From: Frondihabitans sp. Leaf304
GTDB taxonomy: Bacteria > Actinomycetota > Actinomycetes > Actinomycetales > Microbacteriaceae
Direction: 5' to 3'
DNA length: 64,000 bases
Assembly: GCF_001423105.1 (NCBI RefSeq)
Contig: NZ_LMNV01000002.1
Location: forward strand, 398,744-462,743
Below, one piece after another: positions 37,097 to 46,068 of the stretch. Within the stretch, counting starts at the first letter, position 1. The number at the start of each line of letters is the position of its first letter. Below the pieces are notes generated by a model. The model was not told the DNA's origin. It worked only from the letters and a program-made list of their open reading frames with translations, and made no database searches. A program made the translations under genes and the position numbers.

Positions 37097-40093
37097 TCAG
37101 CTCGTCGGTCGAGGCGACTTCTCGATGCCGTAGAAACCCGCCTCGAACACCTGACGCGACCGACGCGTGACCGCCAAATAGTCTTCTTCGAGGTCGGATG
37201 CCGAGCCCGCGGGATACTCGAGCAGTCGGGCGACGGCCTCGAGCTGCCGACGGTCGGAGGGCAGCAGGTCGCTGGTGCGGGAAGTCCAGAGCATGACGGC
37301 GGATCGGGCCCGGGAGGCGATCAGCCAGGCCTCCCGGAGGCGCTCCGCGTCGGTCTCCGCGACAAACCCGGTGTCGACAGCAGCCTGCAGAGCGCGGAGC
37401 GTCGAGGTCGTACGCAGCGCCTCGACGGAGCCCGCGTGCTGCAACTGGATCAGCTGCACGAACCACTCCACGTCGCTGAGAGACCCACGACCGAGTTTCA
37501 GGTGCCTGGTCGGGTCGGCGCCCTTCGGCAGGCGCTCCGATTCGACCCGGGCCTTCAACCGTTTGACCTCGCGGACATCCTGCTCAGAGAGCGATTGGGG
37601 GTACCGGACCGTGTCGGCGAGGGCCTCGAAGGCGACGCGCAGGTCGTCGTCGCCCGCGACCGATCGGGCGCGCAGAAGGGCCTGGGCCTCCCAGGTCAGA
37701 GCCCAGCGGGCGTAGTAGGCGGCATAGCTGTCGAGCGATCGGGCGACGGGGCCGTTCTTGCCCTCGGGGCGGAGATCGGCGTCGAGGTCGAGGGGCACGA
37801 GAGGGTCGTCGGTGAACCTCTTGAGATCGGCGACGATCTGCGCCGCCCGCTGCTGCGCCGAGGGGGTGCCGGGATCGGATCGGAAGACGTAGAGCACGTC
37901 GGCGTCGGAGCCGAACCCCAGCTCTTCTCCGCCGTACCTGCCGAGCGCGATGACAGCGAACTCCAGGTCGTCTCCCCCGTGTCGGAGTCGATCGTCGCGT
38001 CGGGCGAGGGCAAGTGCACCCGAGATGGCCGCCGACATGATGTCGGACAGGCCCTTGCCGAGCTGTTCGACCGTGATGACACCCACGATCGCACCGAGCG
38101 CGAGACGGAGGATCTCGCGGCGACGGGCGGTCCGCAGGACGGTGGCTGCCTGGAGCGAGGTGTCGTGTCGCGCCACCGTCGCCATCGCCTCGTCGAGCAA
38201 CGTCGGCAGGGCCCGGGGATGCAGATCGGCGTCGTCTTCGAGCCAGGACGCGGCCTCGGGGATGCGCTCGAGCAGATCGCCCGCAAAGCGCGACGACGAC
38301 AAGACCGTGGTGAGTCTCTTTGCGGCGCCCGACGAGTCGCGGAGCATGCGGAGGAACCAGTAGCTCTCGCCCAGTCCGTCGCTCAGGCGGCGGAACGCCA
38401 GCAGGCCCAGATCGGGATCGGTGCCCTCGGCGAACCACTGCATCATGGCCGGCAGCAGGTGCCGCTGGATGCTGGCGCGGCGAGAGACCCCCGCACTCAT
38501 CGCCGCGATGTGACCCAGCGCACCCTTGGGGTCGCGGAAGCCGATCGCCTGGAGTCGAGCGATGGCCGACGTGGTCGTGAGCGCCAGATCGGCATCGGGG
38601 CGGCGAGCCACGGCCGAGAGAAGAGGGCGATAGAACAGCCGCTCGTGCAGGCTGCGGACCCTCCTCTTTATGGCGTGCCAGTGCTCGACGAGCCCTGCCG
38701 CGCTGGTCGCCAACCCCGTGGCCCGGGCGAGAACGCGGAGGGCTTCTTCGTCGGTCGGCATCAGGTGCGTACGTCGCATTCGCGAGAGCTGGATGCGGTG
38801 CTCGAGCAGGCGGAGCTCGCGGTAGTCGCGGTTGAATTCAGCCGCTTCGGCGCGTCCGACGTAGCCCTCTGCCGCAAGGGCACCCAGCGCTCCCAGGGTC
38901 GAGCGCTGCCGGATCGACGGGTCGTTCTGACCGTGCACGAGTTGCAGCAGCTGGATGGTGAACTCGATGTCGCGCAAGCCCCCGGGGCCGAGCTTCAGCT
39001 GCTGATCCACCTCCGCGGACGGGATGTGCGCTGTGACACGCTCTCGCATGCGCTGAGTGGACTCGACGAAGTTCTCGGTCGACGCGATCGACCACACGAG
39101 GGGCGCGAGCTTCTCGACGTACTCCGAGCCGAGTTCGCGGTCGCCAGCGATGGGCCGGGCCTTCAGGAGTGCCTGGAACTCCCATCCCTTCGCCCAGCGC
39201 TCGTAGTAGGCGAGATGCGACGACAGGGTGCGAACGAGGGCGCCGTTCTTTCCTTCCGGTCTCAGGTTCGCGTCGACCTCCCAGAGGGGCTCCTCGGGGG
39301 CGAGGTCGGAGAGCGTCCGGGTCGTGTGAATCGCGAGGCGGGTCGCGATCTCGACGGCGCGAGCGGACTCGAGGCCATCCGTCCCTTCTGCGACGAAGAC
39401 GACGTCGACGTCGCTGATGTAGTTCAGCTCGCGCGCCCCCGTCTTGCCCATGGCGAGGATGGCGAGCCTCGTTTGGGCGACCTCGTCGGCGGGGAACGCG
39501 ACTTCGCGGCGGGCCACGTCGAGGGCTGCCTCGAGCGCGGCACCCGCGAGGTCGGCCAAAGCCGACGCGACCACGTCGAGCCCGGCCACGGGGTCGTAGA
39601 GCGTGAGGTCGAAGGCCGTGAGCGAGACCAGGCACTCGCGGTACGCGACCCGCACCGCCGTGCGGGCGGCATCGCCGGTGAGGTCGCCGACGGCGGACAG
39701 CAAGTCGCGCTCGTAATCGTCTTGATGCGGGACGGTCCAGACCTTGCTGAGCAGCGCGCGGAGCGATGCCGGACGCCGGACCAGGAAGTCGGCGAGACCC
39801 TCGGAGGCACCCAGCACGAGCATGAGGCGATCGCCCGGACGCTCGTCGGCGCGCGTGGGGCTCGGGAGGGTCTCCGCTCCGAGAAACACCCGTGTCTCGT
39901 CGGGGGCGCGCTCGATCAGTCGACCGAGGCGGACGAGAGCCTGATCCGGGTCTGCACTCCGAGAGATCGCAGCGACGTAGCTCTCGACCAGGGGCTCCCG
40001 GTCGATCAACTCGTCGAGGCGATCGCGACTCGCCCGAAGATCGGCGAACCCCAGCCGTGCCAGATCGGAGAGCGCGGTGGCTGATCGGGGCAC
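37097..40093 (-). CDS. glnE: Bifunctional glutamine synthetase adenylyltransferase/adenylyl-removing enzyme
   Basis: A 998-residue protein with two nucleotidyltransferase modules that remove and add AMP on GlnA. The first has ELNYISDVDVVFVAEG (Asp-x-Asp metal site), the second EELGFGSDADVLYVFRSD; each is followed by a helical GlnE linker domain (RDIEFTIQLLQL and SDVEWFVQLIQL). I start at the GTG at 40093 (MPRSATALSDLARLG), which gives the usual length of about 1000; the frame stays open upstream into glnA2, but that part is low complexity. It follows glnA2 by 50 nt, so the two are likely one operon. It regulates GlnA at Tyr402. Confidence 0.93.
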   Translation of the reverse strand: MPRSATALSDLARLGFADLRASRDRLDELIDREPLVESYVAAISRSADPDQALVRLGRLIERAPDETRVFLGAETLPSPTRADERPGDRLMLVLGASEGLADFLVRRPASLRALLSKVWTVPHQDDYERDLLSAVGDLTGDAARTAVRVAYRECLVSLTAFDLTLYDPVAGLDVVASALADLAGAALEAALDVARREVAFPADEVAQTRLAILAMGKTGARELNYISDVDVVFVAEGTDGLESARAVEIATRLAIHTTRTLSDLAPEEPLWEVDANLRPEGKNGALVRTLSSHLAYYERWAKGWEFQALLKARPIAGDRELGSEYVEKLAPLVWSIASTENFVESTQRMRERVTAHIPSAEVDQQLKLGPGGLRDIEFTIQLLQLVHGQNDPSIRQRSTLGALGALAAEGYVGRAEAAEFNRDYRELRLLEHRIQLSRMRRTHLMPTDEEALRVLARATGLATSAAGLVEHWHAIKRRVRSLHERLFYRPLLSAVARRPDADLALTTTSAIARLQAIGFRDPKGALGHIAAMSAGVSRRASIQRHLLPAMMQWFAEGTDPDLGLLAFRRLSDGLGESYWFLRMLRDSSGAAKRLTTVLSSSRFAGDLLERIPEAASWLEDDADLHPRALPTLLDEAMATVARHDTSLQAATVLRTARRREILRLALGAIVGVITVEQLGKGLSDIMSAAISGALALARRDDRLRHGGDDLEFAVIALGRYGGEELGFGSDADVLYVFRSDPGTPSAQQRAAQIVADLKRFTDDPLVPLDLDADLRPEGKNGPVARSLDSYAAYYARWALTWEAQALLRARSVAGDDDLRVAFEALADTVRYPQSLSEQDVREVKRLKARVESERLPKGADPTRHLKLGRGSLSDVEWFVQLIQLQHAGSVEALRTTSTLRALQAAVDTGFVAETDAERLREAWLIASRARSAVMLWTSRTSDLLPSDRRQLEAVARLLEYPAGSASDLEEDYLAVTRRSRQVFEAGFYGIEKSPRPTS

Positions 40094-40143
40094 GGTGGGG
40101 CTCGTCGTCGTTGTCGGTGTCGTCGTCCGCGAAGACGGCTCGG

Positions 40144-41481
40144 CTAGAGCATCTCGAGGTTCGAACGCAGCTCGAACGGCGTGACCTGTGCTCGGTAGTC
40201 TTTCCACTCCTGGCGCTTGTTCTTCAGCACGTAATTGAAGACGTGCTCGCCGAGAGTCTCGGCCACGAGCTCGCTGTCTTCCATGAGCGAGAGAGCGTGG
40301 TCGAGGCTTGCCGGCAGCTGGTTGTAGCCGAGAGCACGGCGTTCGGCGTCGGTGAGGCTCCAGACGTTGTCTTCGGCCTCGGCGGGGAGCTCATAGCCCT
40401 CCTCGATGCCCTTCAGGCCAGCGGCGAGCAGAAGTGAGAACGCGAGGTAGGGATTGGCCGCGGAGTCGATGGCGCGGTATTCGACCCGGCTCGACTGACC
40501 CTTGTTGGGCTTGTAGAGCGGCACGCGTACCAGGGCGGAGCGGTTGTTGTGGCCCCACGTGACGAAGCTCGGCGCCTCGTCGCCACCCCAGAGGCGTTTG
40601 TACGAGTTGACGAACTGGTTGGTGACGGCGGTGATCTCGGGGGCGTGCTTCAGCAGGCCGGCGATGAACTGGCGGCCGATCTTCGAGAGCTGGTATTCGG
40701 CGCCCGCCTCGTAGAAGGCGTTCGCGTCGCCCTCAAACAGCGAGAGGTGCGTGTGCATGCCCGACCCCGGGTGACCCTGAAGCGGCTTCGGCATGAACGT
40801 GGCGTACACGCCCTGCTCGATGGCGACCTCTTTGACCACGGTGCGGAAGGTCATGATGTTGTCGGCCATCGTCAGCGCATCGGCGTAGCGAAGGTCGATC
40901 TCGTTCTGGCCGGGGCCGGCCTCGTGGTGGCTGAACTCGACCGAGATGCCGAGGTCTTCGAGCATGCGCACCGAGCGTCGGCGGAAGTCGTGAGCGGTGC
41001 CACCCGGAACGTTGTCGAAGTAGCCGGCCGTGTCGACGGGCACGGGGCCCTCCGGGCCGATCTTCGACGACTTGAGCAGGTAGAACTCGACCTCGGGGTG
41101 CGTGTAGAAGGTGAAGCCGCGGTCGCCCGCGCGCGCCAGGGTCCGCTTGAGCACGTTCCGAGGATCCGACACACCCGGCGCGCCATCGGGCGTCGCGATA
41201 TCGCAGAACATCCGGGCGGTGGGGTCTTCGGTGCCGCGCCAGGGAAGGATCTGGAAGGTGGTGGGATCGGGGTGCACCAGCACGTCCGCCTCGAACGACC
41301 GGGTGAGGCCCTCGATCGCCGAGCCGTCGATGCCGACGCCCTCGGCGAAGGCGCCCTCGACCTCGGCGGGAGCAATAGCCACCGATTTGAGGGTGCCGAT
41401 CACGTCGGTGAACCAGAGTCGGATGAACTTGATGCCCCGCTCTTCGATGGTGCGAAGAACGAAGTCTGTTTGCTTGTCCAT
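40144..41481 (-). CDS. glnA2: Second glutamine synthetase-like protein GlnA2
   Basis: A 445-residue type I GS of the shorter alpha type: KFIRLWFTDVIGTLKSV, GIDGSAIEGL, the ATP site GSGMHTHLSLF and NRSALVRVP. It lacks the adenylylation loop of GlnA (the region reads SLTDAERRALGYNQLP), so GlnE should not modify it. Actinobacterial GlnA2 proteins are variously reported as secondary GS or as gamma-glutamylpolyamine synthetases; sequence alone does not decide. AAAGGG precedes the ATG at 41481. It is cotranscribed with glnE downstream and divergent from nadE with 48 bp between. Confidence 0.92.
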   Translation of the reverse strand: MDKQTDFVLRTIEERGIKFIRLWFTDVIGTLKSVAIAPAEVEGAFAEGVGIDGSAIEGLTRSFEADVLVHPDPTTFQILPWRGTEDPTARMFCDIATPDGAPGVSDPRNVLKRTLARAGDRGFTFYTHPEVEFYLLKSSKIGPEGPVPVDTAGYFDNVPGGTAHDFRRRSVRMLEDLGISVEFSHHEAGPGQNEIDLRYADALTMADNIMTFRTVVKEVAIEQGVYATFMPKPLQGHPGSGMHTHLSLFEGDANAFYEAGAEYQLSKIGRQFIAGLLKHAPEITAVTNQFVNSYKRLWGGDEAPSFVTWGHNNRSALVRVPLYKPNKGQSSRVEYRAIDSAANPYLAFSLLLAAGLKGIEEGYELPAEAEDNVWSLTDAERRALGYNQLPASLDHALSLMEDSELVAETLGEHVFNYVLKNKRQEWKDYRAQVTPFELRSNLEML

Positions 41482-41516
41482 TCAGGCCCTTTCTGATGCC
41501 GGCTCGAAGCCATTAG

Positions 41517-41522
41517 TAGGCT
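41517..41522 (+). promoter_or_regulatory. -10 element of leaderless nadE promoter
   Basis: TAGGCT, 7 nt, then the ATG at 41530. No Shine-Dalgarno sequence is present. Confidence 0.6.
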
Positions 41523-41529
41523 AGTGGCT

Positions 41530-43266
41530 ATGCCCCGACTCCGCTTGGCGCTCGCTCAGACCAACCCCGTCGTCGGGGATCTCGCGGGCAACGCAGACCA
41601 GATCGTCGAAGCCGCTCGCGCGGCCCGAGCAGCGGGAGCCGACCTCGTCGCCAGCGGTGAGATGAGTCTCACCGGCTATCCGATCGAAGACCTCGCGTCG
41701 CGCCCCAGCTTCTTGAAAGCGTCGAGGCACGCGGTCGAGCAGCTCGCCGAGCGGCTGCAGGCCGAGGGGCTCGGCGACCTCGCCGTCATCGTCGGGCATC
41801 CTGACGGTCCCTTCGAACCGCGACTACTCGACACGTCGAACGCCCCCACGGCGATCGCCAAGAACTGCGCCAGTGTGTTGCAGGGCGGGCGTGTCGTGAC
41901 GACCACCGCCAAGTACCACCTGCCGAACTACTCCGTCTTCGACGAATACCGCGTCTTCATTCCCGGCGACGAACTGCTCGTCGTCCGTCTCAAAGGCGTC
42001 GACGTCGCCGTCATCATCTGCGAAGACCTCTGGCGTGACGGCGGCCCGGTCGGGCGCGTCATGGAGGCCGGTGCCGGCCTCCTGCTCGTGATCAACGCGA
42101 GCCCCTGGATCGCCGACAAAGACGAGGTGCGCCTCCCCCTCGTGACCCACCGCGCCACCGAGAACGACACCGTCGTCGCCTACGTGAACATCGTCGGCGG
42201 TCAAGACGACCTGCTCTTCGACGGCGACAGCGTCGTGGTCGACGGCTCGGGCGCGATCCTCGCCCGGGCGCCGCAGTGGAAAGAACACCTGCTCGTCGTC
42301 GATCTCGACCCCGAGCAGTCGACCGGCCGCACCATGCCGGCCGGCATCCGCCGCGTCGACGTCGACACGCGACCCGTCGGCCAGCTCGACGCCGTCGCGC
42401 CCGACATCGCCGAGCTCCCCGACGACCTCCAGCAGCTGTGGGAGGGCCTCGTCGTCGGCACCCGCGACTACATCGAGAAGAACGGCTTCAGGTCGGTGAT
42501 CCTCGGCCTGTCCGGCGGAATCGACTCGGCCGTCTGCGCGGCCATCGCGGCCGACGCCATCGGTGGCGATCGCGTCTACGGAGTGTCGATGCCGTCGCAG
42601 TGGTCGTCCGACCACTCCCGCAGCGATGCCGACGACGTCGCCGAGCGCATCGGGGTGCAGTACTCCACCGAACCCATCGCCGATCTCGTCGCCCCGTTCG
42701 AGCGGCAGCTGAAACTGACCGGGCTCGCCGCCGAAAACGTGCAGGCCCGGGCGAGGGCGCTGATCCTGATGGGTCTTTCGAACCTCCACGGGCACCTCGT
42801 TCTCACGACCGGCAACAAGACCGAACTCTCGGTCGGCTACTCGACCATCTACGGAGACTCGGTCGGCGGCTTCGCCCCGATCAAAGACGTGCCGAAGACG
42901 ATGGTCTGGGAGCTGGCGAAGTGGCGCAACCGGCATGCCGAGGCGCAGGGCTTGCGCGGCCCGATCCCCGAGAACTCCATCACAAAGCCGCCGTCGGCCG
43001 AACTCCGCCCGGGCCAGGTCGACGAAGACACGCTGCCGCCGTACGAGATCCTCGACGGGATTCTCGACGCCTACATCACGAAGGCTCTCGGTGCGGCCGA
43101 CGTCGTCGCGCTCGGGTACGACGCCGACATCGTTGCGGAGGTGACGAAGCTCGTCGATCGATCGGAGTGGAAGCGCCGCCAGGGTGCGATCGGGCCGAAG
43201 ATCTCGGGCATGGCCTTCGGGCGCGACCGCCGACTGCCGATCACGTACCGCCCGACGTCGCTGTAG
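41530..43266 (+). CDS. nadE: Glutamine-dependent NAD+ synthetase
   Basis: A 578-residue two-domain enzyme that amidates nicotinate adenine dinucleotide to NAD+. The N-terminal nitrilase-type glutaminase has Glu in SGEMSLTGYP, Lys in TAKYHLPNY and the nucleophile Cys in VIICEDLWRD. The C-terminal ATP-pyrophosphatase domain has the P-loop ILGLSGGIDSAVCAA, then TTGNKTELSVGYSTIYGD. The start is ATG 41530 with TAGGCT-N7 upstream. Using glutamine as donor ties it to the neighbouring GS genes. It is monocistronic and ends before a 44-bp palindrome. Confidence 0.95.
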   Translation: MPRLRLALAQTNPVVGDLAGNADQIVEAARAARAAGADLVASGEMSLTGYPIEDLASRPSFLKASRHAVEQLAERLQAEGLGDLAVIVGHPDGPFEPRLLDTSNAPTAIAKNCASVLQGGRVVTTTAKYHLPNYSVFDEYRVFIPGDELLVVRLKGVDVAVIICEDLWRDGGPVGRVMEAGAGLLLVINASPWIADKDEVRLPLVTHRATENDTVVAYVNIVGGQDDLLFDGDSVVVDGSGAILARAPQWKEHLLVVDLDPEQSTGRTMPAGIRRVDVDTRPVGQLDAVAPDIAELPDDLQQLWEGLVVGTRDYIEKNGFRSVILGLSGGIDSAVCAAIAADAIGGDRVYGVSMPSQWSSDHSRSDADDVAERIGVQYSTEPIADLVAPFERQLKLTGLAAENVQARARALILMGLSNLHGHLVLTTGNKTELSVGYSTIYGDSVGGFAPIKDVPKTMVWELAKWRNRHAEAQGLRGPIPENSITKPPSAELRPGQVDEDTLPPYEILDGILDAYITKALGAADVVALGYDADIVAEVTKLVDRSEWKRRQGAIGPKISGMAFGRDRRLPITYRPTSL

Positions 43267-43292
43267 GCGGCGCCCGGGCCTTAGCAGACGCC

Positions 43293-43336
43293 AAACGGAC
43301 TAAGCGACGTGCCGCGGCACGTCGCCTAGTCCGTTT
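43293..43336. terminator. 44-bp palindrome, bidirectional terminator
   Basis: AAACGGACTAAGCGACGTGCCG is followed directly by CGGCACGTCGCCTAGTCCGTTT: 22-bp arms with one mismatch and no loop. The ends are A and T rich. It separates nadE from the convergent SPOR-like gene, so termination of both is the simple reading; the length is unusual. Confidence 0.7.
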
Positions 43337-43385
43337 CAGGTGGCCTCGACCCGTTGTGAGGGGCTCGGCCACCGCTCTGTTTAGC

Positions 43386-43571
43386 TCAGCGGTCGCCCGC
43401 AGCCTCTTCGGCGGCCCACTTCTCGCTGTTTGCCTTGATGCGCTCGAGCGCGTGCTGGGCCTCTTCGCGGGTGGCGTAGGGCCCTGCCCGGTCGACGGCG
43501 GGCGACACCATGCCCTCCTCGACCTGATGCGTCTTCGTGTTGAACCAGAATTCGTGATCGCTGTCAGCCAT
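43386..43571 (-). CDS. Small SPOR-like protein
   Basis: A 61-residue protein, MADSDHEFWFNTKTHQVEEG...GPYATREEAQHALERIKANSEKW, matching small actinobacterial proteins with a SPOR-like half fold that are usually encoded close to map. TAGGGT ends 6 nt before the ATG with no Shine-Dalgarno sequence, so it is probably leaderless. It has no signal peptide and the function is unknown. Confidence 0.8.
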   Translation of the reverse strand: MADSDHEFWFNTKTHQVEEGMVSPAVDRAGPYATREEAQHALERIKANSEKWAAEEAAGDR

Positions 43572-43679
43572 GGATTGACCCTACCCCTGGCCGCCGACCC
43601 GTTTCGGTTGGCGGCCAGGGCGCTACTGCAGGCGCGCCCACGCCAGCTCGCTCAACCGAGCCCCCTCACGGCAGCACGG

Positions 43680-45902
43680 TCACGAACGACGCCGACGGCG
43701 AGACGCGCCGACCAGGCCCACGCCCGCGGCCCCTAGAGCGAGGGCGAGTGCGACGACACCGGCGATCCCCTGCGATCCGGTGAAGGCGAGCCGCAGTGGT
43801 GTGCTCGGCCCGGACACCGACCCGGAACCGGCGGCCGCCACAGGGTTCGGCGATGACGGGGGCCCGGACGGCTCCTCGCCCTGAGCGACGGGGATGAACA
43901 CCCGGGGAGAAGGATCCGCCCCATCGGCATCACTCGAAGAGGTTGCGATCGCGATGTTGCCGAGGTCGGCTCCGTCTCCGGCGTAGGCCGGGTCGAGCGT
44001 GGTCGTGATGCGGAAGCTCGTCGACTCCCCCGGGCGGAGCGTGCGGTCGGACGCGCAGGTGACCCGCTGCCCCGTGGCGGTGCAGTCGTCGCCCGCGGTG
44101 AAGGTGAGGCCGCGCGGAAGGTCGTCGACCATGCCGACGTCGGTCGCCGGGGCCGTGCCGTTGTTCGTCGCCGTCATCACGTAGTCGAGCGAATCGCCCG
44201 GCGCGACGGTGTCTTTTCCCCCGCCGAGTACGGCGCGCTTGTCGGTCGTGAGTTCGGCCTTCGGCGGATCGGTCACCGGGATGGTGACAGGCTCGGAGGG
44301 GGTGCCTCCGTCGGCATCGTCGGGTGAGGTGGCCACTCCGATGTTTGCGAGGTCGGAGCCGTCGCCGACGTAGTCGGCGTCGAGCCGGGCGGTGAAGGTG
44401 AACGCCTTCGAGCCCGAGACGGCGAGGGTCTCGGTCGACGAGCAGGTCACGTTCTGGCCCGTGGCCGTGCAGCCATCGTCGGATGCCACGAAGTGGATAC
44501 CGGCGGGCAGCGCGTCGGTGGCACCGATCGCGCGAGCGCTGGAGGGCCCCGCGTTCTGAGCGGTGATCGTGTAGGTGAAGTCTTCGCCGGGCGCGACGAG
44601 CTCGTCGGTCTGGTCGAGGAGTGCGTACGTCTTCGTCGTGCTGATCTCGGCCTGCGGTGTGAGGGCTGTGGACGCGGTGGCGGTGTTGTTCGACAGATCG
44701 CCGTCGTTCCGGTCGGCAGGCACCTCGACGGTGGCGGTGTTGTCGAGGACGCCCGTGGCTGCGGGATCGACCGTGCCGGTCAGGCGGTAGGTGGCGCTGC
44801 CTCCGGGATTGAGATCGGTGTGGGTGGCAAGCGTGTTGCCGGATCCTGACGCCTCATGACAGGCGGAGCCAGCCGAGGCGGCGCACGACCAGGTCACCCC
44901 CGACACGGACGACGGGACGGAATCGCGTACGAGGGCATTCGCCACGGGATTCTCGCCCGGGTTTGTCGCCGTGACCTCCCAGGAGATCGCCCGGCCGGGA
45001 ACCACCTCGGCGGGCCCGGTCTTGGAGATGGCCAGGTCGGCGGGGACGGTCACCCGCAGGTTGTCGATCTCGTGAAGGTTTTTCGCCGTGCCGGTGGAGG
45101 CCGCGAAACCGAGACGGAGCGTGGGCGGCAGGCTCGCCTGGCCCGACCAGGTGTTGACGTCGACGTCGTCGAAGACGGTCTCGAGGGGAGTGTCGCCGCC
45201 ACGGTTGGTCTGGACGGTGAACCTGACCGCCTTGCCCGCGGGCTGGATGCGGATGCGTGCCGAGCGTGCGCCGGCCCGGTCTCCCGTCATCAGCGAACCG
45301 CCGGGTGCCGGGGCGCCGAGTTGATAGGGGTAGCCGACGAGACCGTCGCCCGATCCGCGGACTGCGATCGAGCTCGGTGCCCTGCCCGGGCCCGAGTTGT
45401 TGAGGGGCAGACTGAAGTTGCCGAACTCGTCGAAGCCGATGCCGAGATAGCCGCCCGGCACGCCGGGGATGGTGCAGTCGCCGACGCTCGCGGTCGTCGA
45501 CATGCAGGAATAGCCGAGCCCTGCGCCGTGAGCACCGGTGGCGGGCTGGGCGTCACCGTCGGCGAGAAAGAACGAAATACCGTCGCCGCCCAGTGCGTCG
45601 GCGTACATGCCGTAGTCGAAGGTGATGTCGAGGCCGAGGGTGGTGTCGAACGGCTCGTCGGTGATCCATGACCCCTTGTGATGCGCAGTGTCGGTCGTGA
45701 GCCGGAGCCAGCCGGTGTCGACGGCCGCGTCGTCGAGCAGCGTGCCGCCCGCGGCACCGGCGGTGAAGTTCTGCTCGAAGGGCAGGGGGAAGTCTCGGGG
45801 CGCTGCGCTCGCCTCTGCCGTCGCGGCGGGGAGAGCGAGCGCTGTGACAACGGCGGCGACGGCAACGGCCGCGACGGTGCGACGGGGTCTTGTGGGGTGC
45901 AT
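43680..45902 (-). CDS. LAFTG-anchored surface protein with lectin and DUF11 domains
   Basis: A 740-residue secreted protein. A signal peptide (1-34, Ala-rich ending ASAAP) leads to an L-type lectin-like domain (about 38-290: FDYGMYADALGGDGISFFL, GYLGIGFDEFGNFS). Three DUF11 repeats follow, starting near ISKTGPAEVVPG, TTKTYALLDQTDELVAPG and TTDKRAVLGGGKDTVAPG. The C-terminus has a disordered SGPPSSPNPVAAAGSGS stretch, the sorting motif LAFTG, a hydrophobic helix and RRRRRS. LAxTG is the class E sortase variant of actinobacteria. GAAAGG precedes the ATG. It probably binds glycans at the cell surface; the sortase is not in this window. ATATTGG is repeated at 45932 and 45947 upstream. Confidence 0.85.
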   Translation of the reverse strand: MHPTRPRRTVAAVAVAAVVTALALPAATAEASAAPRDFPLPFEQNFTAGAAGGTLLDDAAVDTGWLRLTTDTAHHKGSWITDEPFDTTLGLDITFDYGMYADALGGDGISFFLADGDAQPATGAHGAGLGYSCMSTTASVGDCTIPGVPGGYLGIGFDEFGNFSLPLNNSGPGRAPSSIAVRGSGDGLVGYPYQLGAPAPGGSLMTGDRAGARSARIRIQPAGKAVRFTVQTNRGGDTPLETVFDDVDVNTWSGQASLPPTLRLGFAASTGTAKNLHEIDNLRVTVPADLAISKTGPAEVVPGRAISWEVTATNPGENPVANALVRDSVPSSVSGVTWSCAASAGSACHEASGSGNTLATHTDLNPGGSATYRLTGTVDPAATGVLDNTATVEVPADRNDGDLSNNTATASTALTPQAEISTTKTYALLDQTDELVAPGEDFTYTITAQNAGPSSARAIGATDALPAGIHFVASDDGCTATGQNVTCSSTETLAVSGSKAFTFTARLDADYVGDGSDLANIGVATSPDDADGGTPSEPVTIPVTDPPKAELTTDKRAVLGGGKDTVAPGDSLDYVMTATNNGTAPATDVGMVDDLPRGLTFTAGDDCTATGQRVTCASDRTLRPGESTSFRITTTLDPAYAGDGADLGNIAIATSSSDADGADPSPRVFIPVAQGEEPSGPPSSPNPVAAAGSGSVSGPSTPLRLAFTGSQGIAGVVALALALGAAGVGLVGASRRRRRS

Positions 45903-46055
45903 GGGGGCCTTTCACGCGGGGATAATTCGGCCATATTGGCATCTGATATTGGTATGCGCAACCAGACCGGTCTGCCCCTGGGGATAACTACCGGGGCCGC
46001 TTCCAGCCGCTCGGGTACCGCGGTCGCCCGTACGCCGGCAAGGCCGGCTGACCCC

Positions 46056-46061
46056 TAAGCT
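46056..46061 (+). promoter_or_regulatory. -10 element of leaderless map promoter
   Basis: TAAGCT, 7 nt, then the ATG at 46069, without a ribosome-binding site. Confidence 0.55.
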
Positions 46062-46068
46062 GGAACGC

